A stretch of DNA of 26,610 nucleotides. Source: Brevibacterium sp. p3-SID960 (GTDB lineage Bacteria; Actinomycetota; Actinomycetes; Actinomycetales; Brevibacteriaceae). This document shows, piece by piece, positions 24,052 to 26,610 of this stretch (positions within the stretch are counted from its first letter, which is position 1; each line of letters opens with the position of its first letter). The position numbers and the translations under genes were made by a program. A model generated the notes under the pieces. That model did no database searches. It had not been told where the DNA came from and was given only the letters and a program-made list of their open reading frames with translations. Where the stretch lies: contig NZ_JALXKS010000041.1 in the NCBI RefSeq assembly GCF_025144725.1, positions 1-26,610 on the forward strand, given 5' to 3'.

Positions 24052-24340
24052 CAAGCTCCCTCCGGTTCACCCCGGAGAAGTCCTCATGGAGGGCTTTCTT
24101 CAAGACATGGGTATTACACAGCACAAGCTTGCCGTCTCCATCGGAGTTCCGCCTCGCAGGATCAACGAGATCGTCCATAGTAAGCGTGCGATCACTGCTG
24201 ACACTGCACTTCGGTTGGCGAAGTTCTTTGGTATGAGCCCGCAGTTCTGGCTTGGGCTGCAGACTCAGTACGACCTTGATGTGGCAGAAGACAAGATCTT
24301 CTCCGAAATCGAGCAGATTCAAACCATCGAAGTTGCCTGA
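24038..24340 (+). CDS. higA: HigA-type antitoxin (XRE family)
   Basis: The 100-residue protein has the VapI/HigA helix-turn-helix signature: HPGEVLMEGFLQDMGITQHK, then LAVSIGVPPRRINEIVHSKR and ITADTALRLAKFFGMSPQFW. HigA binds HigB and represses the operon. I place the start at TTG 24038 (MTTTDKLPPVHPG) because GGAGG at 24024-24028 is nine bases upstream and no ATG suits. This gives a 14-base overlap with higB. The frame is open further upstream, but those residues are non-family. A second, broken copy of the pair follows 35 bases after its stop. Confidence 0.9.
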   Translation: MTTTDKLPPVHPGEVLMEGFLQDMGITQHKLAVSIGVPPRRINEIVHSKRAITADTALRLAKFFGMSPQFWLGLQTQYDLDVAEDKIFSEIEQIQTIEVA

Positions 24341-24374
24341 ATAAGAAACAGGCGATCCCACTCGGCGAGATCGG

Positions 24375-24422
24375 GGAGTTGACGGAGGTGCCGAGAATGT
24401 CAAACTTGGCGACTACCACTGA
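24375..24422 (+). pseudogene. C-terminal remnant of a second higB
   Basis: In the frame ending at TGA 24420-24422 the DNA reads GVDGGAENVKLGDYH-stop, matching the HigB C-terminus (compare EEVEVVDYH-stop of the intact gene). No HigB sequence is visible further upstream. It overlaps the start of the following higA fragment, as in the intact pair. Confidence 0.6.
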
Positions 24423-24543
24423 ATCCGATGTGGTCGAGCCGATTCACCCGGGCGAGGTCCTCATGGCGGACTTCATCAAGGGGTTCGGCATCACGCAGAA
24501 CAGACTTGCCGTCTCGATCGGTGTTCCGCCTCGTCGAACCTGA
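24397..24543 (+). pseudogene. Truncated second higA
   Basis: ATG 24397 opens MSNLATTTESDVVEPIHPGE, then VLMADFIKGFGITQNRLAVS and IGVPPRRT before TGA 24541-24543. It parallels the intact HigA up to PPRR, then departs at the edge of an insertion sequence. The second half of the helix-turn-helix and the dimerisation part are lost. Divergence from the intact copy shows this is an old paralogue or separate acquisition rather than a recent duplication. Confidence 0.8.
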
Positions 24544-24780
24544 CTTCCACAACTTCGGGTGATTTCTTCGTTTCTCGAACTGTTTGTGCTGGTCAGCGAG
24601 CTGAGCTCATTGTTCGTGGGTAACTACGAGGGCGTCTAGAATAGGGTTATGAGTCCGTTCGTCCGTCGTGTTCCTGGAAGACCGGGAGTCACGCTTGTGC
24701 AGATTGTGGACAAGTCAGGCGGGCAGTACAAGATCGTCAAGCACATCGGTTCGGCCCGAACGGGGCTGATGCAGGAACAG
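24544..24780 (+). mobile_element. Left-end fragment of an IS1634-type insertion sequence
   Basis: Sequence after the higA truncation carries the promoter and first about 43 codons of an IS1634/IS1549-like transposase, then is cut by an IS3-family element. The left boundary is inferred from the point where higA homology ends (about 24540). The right boundary, where transposase similarity stops, is approximate (24765-24785). Confidence 0.6.
24637..24642 (+). promoter_or_regulatory. -10 element of the IS1634-type transposase fragment
   Basis: TAGAAT is followed by six bases (AGGGTT) and ATG 24649. This is a consensus-like leaderless promoter. Confidence 0.55.
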
Positions 24781-24813
24781 GTGACAGATTCGGTTTCTTG
24801 TTCAGGCCGCTAA
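24649..24813 (+). pseudogene. 5' fragment of an IS1634-type transposase gene
   Basis: The frame starts MSPFVRRVPGRPGVTLVQIV, then DKSGGQYKIVKHIGSARTG, the usual N-terminus of IS1634/IS1549-family transposases (VQIV and HIGSA are the giveaways). After about residue 40 it continues as unrelated codons from the neighbouring element to TAA 24811-24813. No catalytic residues remain. Confidence 0.7.
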
Positions 24814-25299
24814 CGTCAGCGCCTGCGTGATGAGTTTCTCCTCGTAGGCGACCGGGGTCAACTTCCCCAGGCCCTGCTGTTTCCTCCTTCGGTGATAGAT
24901 CCGTTCAATCCATCTGACGATTCGCAGTCGGAGTTCTTCTCGGGTGGCCCAGGGCTGGGCGTCGAGGACGTTGTTCTGCAGCAGGCTGTAGAACGACTCC
25001 ATGGCCGCGTTGTCCCCGGCAGCACCGACCCGCCCCATGGACCCGACCAGGCCGTGGTGCTCCAGGGCCTGGAGAAATTTCTTCGCTCGAAATTGAGACC
25101 CGCGGTCGCTGTGAACAATGCACCCGGCCACATCAGCCCCGGTCCGTCGACGGTTGGCGATCGCATTATTCAGGGCCCTGACGGCCAGTGAGGCCTTCAT
25201 CCTGTTGTCGATGCTGTAGCCGATGATCCGGCGTGAACAGGCGTCCTTGATCGCACACAAGTAGAGCTTGCCCTCACCGGTGTGGTGCTCGATGATGTC
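24775..25299 (-). mobile_element. IS3-family element number 1, truncated
   Basis: This carries the 3' part of an IS3-family orfB on the minus strand plus its terminal non-coding end. The end near 24775-24800 reads AAACCGAATCTGTCACCTG on the minus strand. The other side is interrupted by the second IS3-family element at about 25300. Boundaries are approximate. Confidence 0.65.
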
Positions 25300-25302
25300 G
25301 TG
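24802..25302 (-). pseudogene. 3' part of IS3-family transposase orfB (element 1)
   Basis: On the minus strand the frame reads DIIEHHTGEGKLYLCAIKDA, then CSRRIIGYSIDN, HSDRGSQF, DNAAMESFYS, and ends TLAA-stop. The spacing between the second Asp (HSD) and the Glu of AAME is D-x35-E, the IS3-family arrangement. The frame meets a stop at 25303-25305, immediately upstream of the first catalytic Asp codon (25297-25299). The HTH and linker parts of the integrase are thus missing, and the protein cannot be functional. The C-terminal part (YHRRRKQQGLGKLTPVAYEE) is complete. Confidence 0.85.
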
Positions 25303-25364
25303 TCAACGACGTGGGGTGTACCAAGGTTCTTAGACAGGCCTCCTAATGAGAGAGGATCGAGAAC

Positions 25365-25661
25365 ATGGCAGTGAGTTCGAGGCGGAGGTTCAGTCCGCAG
25401 TTCAAGGCCGAAGCAGTGCAGCTGGTCCTGCAGAGTGACCGCTCGATCGCCGAGGTCGCCGAGGAGTTGGCGATCAACCCCGGGACCTTGGGCAACTGGG
25501 TGCAGAAGCATCGTCAGTCCAACCCGGAGCCAATCCCCGAGATGAGCCCGGCGGACCATGGCCGGTTGGCGGAACTGGAGGAGCAGAACCGTCGGCTGAA
25601 GATGGAAAATGAGTTCCTAAAAAAGCCGCGGCCTTCTTCGCCCGGGAGCAGGGCTGAGTGA
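25365..25661 (+). CDS. IS3-family transposase OrfA (helix-turn-helix)
   Basis: The 98-residue protein has the HTH_Tnp_1 pattern: RRRFSPQFKAEAVQLVLQSD, then RSIAEVAEELAINPGTLGNW. A leucine-zipper helix follows (LAELEEQNRRLKMENEFLKK) through which OrfA and OrfAB pair. After an A6 run at 25619-25624 the frame gives PRPSSPGSRAE and stops. The -1 frame from the same point reads AAAFFAREQG-stop, which is the usual OrfA ending. One A therefore seems to be missing, or the frame is changed by slippage. Confidence 0.88.
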   Translation: MAVSSRRRFSPQFKAEAVQLVLQSDRSIAEVAEELAINPGTLGNWVQKHRQSNPEPIPEMSPADHGRLAELEEQNRRLKMENEFLKKPRPSSPGSRAE

Positions 25662-25710
25662 GAAGTCAGCCCTGCTCGAGGCGGAGAAGGCGAGCTTTCC
25701 GATCGAGTGG

Positions 25711-26562
25711 ATGTGCGCCCGGCTCGGTGTGGCCCGCTCGTCGTTTTACGCCTGGCGCGCCCGCGCCGGGCAGGTCACGGCCACCCAGGCCCGCCGAGAG
25801 GCCCTCAAGGGCGAGATTCAGCGAATCTTCGAAAAGCAACGAGGCACGGCCGGGTGCCGGCGCATCGCCGCGATCCTGAACGACGAGGGGCACCCTGCCT
25901 CGGTCGGGCTGGTGGCAGATCTGATGCGCGAACTTGGGCTCGCGGCCATCCAGCGCAAGGCTCACAAGCGCACCACCGTCCCCGACGAAAAAGCCCAGGT
26001 CTTCGCCGACAAGCTCGGCCGCGACTTCGCTCCCGAAAGCTACCGCCCGGGCGAGGCGCTGGTCGGCGACATCACCTACCTACGCACCGGGCAAGGGTGG
26101 TTGTACCTGGCCACGGTGATCGACCTGGCCACCCGCAAGGTAATCGGGTGGCAGACCGCCGACCACATGCGCGCCAGCCTGGTCGTCGACGCCCTGGAGA
26201 TGGCCCGAACCCAGGGGCAAGCAACACCCGGGGCGGTGTTCCACAGCGATCACGGGTCCCAGTACACCTCCGACGAGTTCGTCACCTACTGCACCCGGAA
26301 CGGGTTCGTGCAGTCGATGGGTCGAACCGGGGTGTGCTGGGACAACGCCGCCGCCGAGACGTTCTTCGCGACCTTGAAGAACGAGATGTACCACCAGCAG
26401 GTGTTCCACACGCGGGCCAGGGCGCGGTTCGCCGTGGCCGAGTACATCGAGGTGTTTTACAACCGTCGTAGACCACACTCCAGCCTCGGATATCGTACCC
26501 CGGCCCGAGCGTGGGCAGACGCCCAGGCCGACGCCGCCGAGGACCTACCCTGGACGGCCTGA
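25711..26562 (+). CDS. IS3-family transposase OrfB (DDE integrase)
   Basis: This catalytic part has an HTH_21 segment (GCRRIAAILNDEGHPASVGL), then the rve integrase core. The core supplies GDITYLRTGQGWLYLATVID with the first Asp, HSDHGSQYTS with the second, and DNAAAETFFATLKNE with Glu at D-x35-E, so the active site is complete. The end, YNRRRPHSSLGYRTPAR, is typical. ATG 25711 is the first start codon, but family-like sequence (EKSALLEAEKASFPIEW) extends upstream in frame to about 25657 without a start codon. The functional product is therefore probably an OrfAB frameshift fusion. GTG 25658 lies in another frame. Confidence 0.9.
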   Translation: MCARLGVARSSFYAWRARAGQVTATQARREALKGEIQRIFEKQRGTAGCRRIAAILNDEGHPASVGLVADLMRELGLAAIQRKAHKRTTVPDEKAQVFADKLGRDFAPESYRPGEALVGDITYLRTGQGWLYLATVIDLATRKVIGWQTADHMRASLVVDALEMARTQGQATPGAVFHSDHGSQYTSDEFVTYCTRNGFVQSMGRTGVCWDNAAAETFFATLKNEMYHQQVFHTRARARFAVAEYIEVFYNRRRPHSSLGYRTPARAWADAQADAAEDLPWTA

Positions 26563-26610
26563 CACACCAGAAATCACCAAGGACCTGTCCACAATCCTTG
26601 ACACAGCCCA

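Larger units (their letters stand above)
25301..26603 (+). mobile_element. IS3-family element number 2, inserted in element 1
   Basis: It contains orfA and orfB in IS3 order. Imperfect terminal inverted repeats are visible: TGTCAACGACGTGG at 25301-25314, and TGTCAAGGATTGTGG read inward on the minus strand from 26603. The left end abuts the broken orfB of element 1. No target-site duplication was recognised, and the remainder of element 1 presumably continues past the window edge. Confidence 0.7.

Overview
The window is high-GC actinobacterial DNA, probably from a Micrococcales-type organism; Brevibacterium is plausible but cannot be proven by eye. The evidence is a mycothiol amidase (mca), strongly GC-ending codons, and a gene order that follows Mycobacterium tuberculosis Rv1082 to Rv1112: mca, a small membrane protein, hemolysin III, short-chain cis-prenyltransferase, phoH2, fum, glpX, DUF4245, xseB, xseA, ispH and ychF.

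Bases 1 to 16603 are chromosomal core. They hold mycothiol detoxification (mca), cis-isoprenoid synthesis (uppS-like gene and ispH), central carbon metabolism (fumC, a beta-carbonic anhydrase, glpX), DNA repair (xseAB, rmuC), RNA metabolism (phoH2) and translation-associated ychF. A one-transmembrane Ser/Thr kinase is divergent from a secreted, membrane-anchored protein of unknown function. Several core genes have a -10 hexamer placed 6 to 8 bases before the start codon, so they are probably transcribed as leaderless mRNAs.

Bases 16604 to about 24545 are an accessory island joined to the 3' end of ychF. The last codons of ychF (VEFRFNV) recur twice further right, near 23090 and 23726, with different synonymous codons. 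This looks like the att scars of repeated integration into the ychF 3' end. The first interval carries a compact, translationally coupled four-gene operon: an unknown protein, an XRE-ImmA/IrrE metallopeptidase, an unknown helical protein and a PD-(D/E)XK nuclease. It is followed by an ApeA-like anti-phage HEPN gene broken by a single-base frameshift. The second interval holds an MNT nucleotidyltransferase and an internally deleted HepT. Beyond it are an intact higBA toxin-antitoxin pair and a second higBA reduced to fragments. No integrase is visible.

Bases 24545 to 26610 are nested insertion sequences: a 5' fragment of an IS1634-type transposase gene cut by an IS3-family element, which is itself cut by a second IS3-family element reaching the window edge. 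The strongest candidate for an undescribed system is the coupled four-gene operon at 17161 to 21143.
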